A stretch of DNA of 14,439 nt, from the NCBI GenBank assembly GCA_036401335.1, contig DASWVC010000211.1, forward strand, positions 1-14,439, given 5' to 3'. The translations under genes were made by a program, and so were the position numbers. The DNA comes from DASWVC01 sp036401335 (GTDB lineage Bacteria > Verrucomicrobiota > Verrucomicrobiia > Chthoniobacterales > JAFAMB01). This document shows positions 14,003-14,439 of this stretch, piece by piece. The notes beneath the pieces were generated by a model, which saw only the letters and a program-made list of their open reading frames with translations, was not told the DNA's origin and made no database searches. Within the stretch, counting starts at the first letter, position 1. Each line of letters starts with the position of its first letter.

Positions 14003-14439
14003 TCAGACGCGCAGCAGGCCTTCGGTCTCGATGTGGCGAATAATTTCCCCGAGCCCGTCGCCGGCTTTGAGGTTGCACATCACAAAAGGCCGTTTACCCC
14101 GCATTTTCGCTGCGTCTGAGGCCATGACCTCCAGCGATGCACCCACGTGGGGTGCCAAGTCCGTCTTGTTGATCACCAGCAAGTCCGACCGCGTGATGCC
14201 CGGGCCGCCTTTTCGCGGGATCTTTTCACCGCCGGCAACGTCGATCACGTAGATGGTGAGGTCAGCCAGTTCCGGACTGAACGTCGCGGCGAGGTTGTCT
14301 CCGCCGGACTCGATCAGGAGAAGCTCGGCGCGATATTCCTCGGCAAGATCTTCCAGGGCCAGCAGATTGGCAGAGATGTCCTCGCGAATCGCGGCGTGGG
14401 GGCAGCCGCCGGTCTCGACGGCGCGGATCCGACCTTCAT
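14003..14439 (-). CDS. ureG: Urease accessory GTPase UreG, 3' part (5' end outside the window)
   Basis: UreG is the SIMIBI-class GTPase that delivers nickel to apo-urease with UreD, UreF and UreE. The visible 144 C-terminal residues carry VETGGCPHAAIREDISANL, with the conserved Cys-Pro-His nickel-binding motif, IESGGDNLAATFSPELADLTIYVIDVAGG, KIPRKGGPGITRSDLLVINKTDLA with the NKTD guanine-specificity motif, and FVMCNLKAGDGLGEII near the end. The frame stays open to base 14439, so the P-loop region is beyond the edge. Length to the motifs is normal and no lesion is visible. Other urease genes are expected to the right. The repeat element copy 2 lies 24 bp past its stop codon. Confidence 0.95.
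   Translation of the reverse strand, partial: EGRIRAVETGGCPHAAIREDISANLLALEDLAEEYRAELLLIESGGDNLAATFSPELADLTIYVIDVAGGEKIPRKGGPGITRSDLLVINKTDLAPHVGASLEVMASDAAKMRGKRPFVMCNLKAGDGLGEIIRHIETEGLLRV

Noticed and set aside
1..14439. A defence island or novel multi-gene immune system
   Set aside because: Apart from higBA and the IS remnant, the genes are housekeeping or isolated functions. The DinG-type helicase and methyltransferase have ordinary chromosomal features and no nuclease or phage-sensing partner.

Overview
The window looks like chromosomal DNA from a Gram-negative, GC-rich bacterium, most plausibly a member of the Verrucomicrobiota. The basis is the gene content: an LptF/LptG-type permease and an HldD heptose epimerase imply lipopolysaccharide, and there is a zinc-type HemB, a type III pantothenate kinase, a ROK kinase, short lineage-style secreted proteins and a urease accessory gene. 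Few genes have a Shine-Dalgarno sequence. The phylum is inferred from protein style, not from a marker gene.

Left part (1-2180): an accessory island. It holds the 3' part of an IS1634-type (IS4 superfamily) transposase broken by two frameshifts, then a leftward higB-higA toxin-antitoxin pair with a strong palindrome upstream as a candidate operator, then a tRNA-Cys gene (anticodon GCA, CCA encoded). IS, toxin-antitoxin pair and tRNA lie side by side, as expected at a tRNA-associated insertion site.

Middle-left part (2225-9253, all leftward): a SAM-dependent methyltransferase, a DinG/YoaA-type iron-sulfur helicase, an LptG/LptF-like permease preceded by an overlapping small ORF, a PAS protein with a histidine-kinase-like phosphoacceptor segment but no ATPase domain, a small exported helical protein with Spy/CpxP-like LTPxQ motifs, and hemB.

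Middle-right part (9257-11590, rightward): almost the whole gap between the divergent hemB and coaX genes is a 98-bp element with 21-bp perfect inverted ends. coaX overlaps a ROK-family sugar kinase gene by ATGA. Both kinases have unusual replacements in normally conserved motifs. A 319-bp hairpin-rich noncoding stretch follows, then a small zinc-ribbon protein.

Right part (11713-14439): hldD (leftward), divergent from a membrane-anchored protein tightly linked to an MTA/SAH-nucleosidase-like gene. A second, diverged copy of the 98-bp element follows, then the 3' part of ureG (leftward, running off the right edge), implying a urease cluster beyond the window.

I found no clearly new multi-gene system. 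The strongest unexplained signal is the repeat family that forms the hemB/coaX intergenic region and recurs beside ureG.
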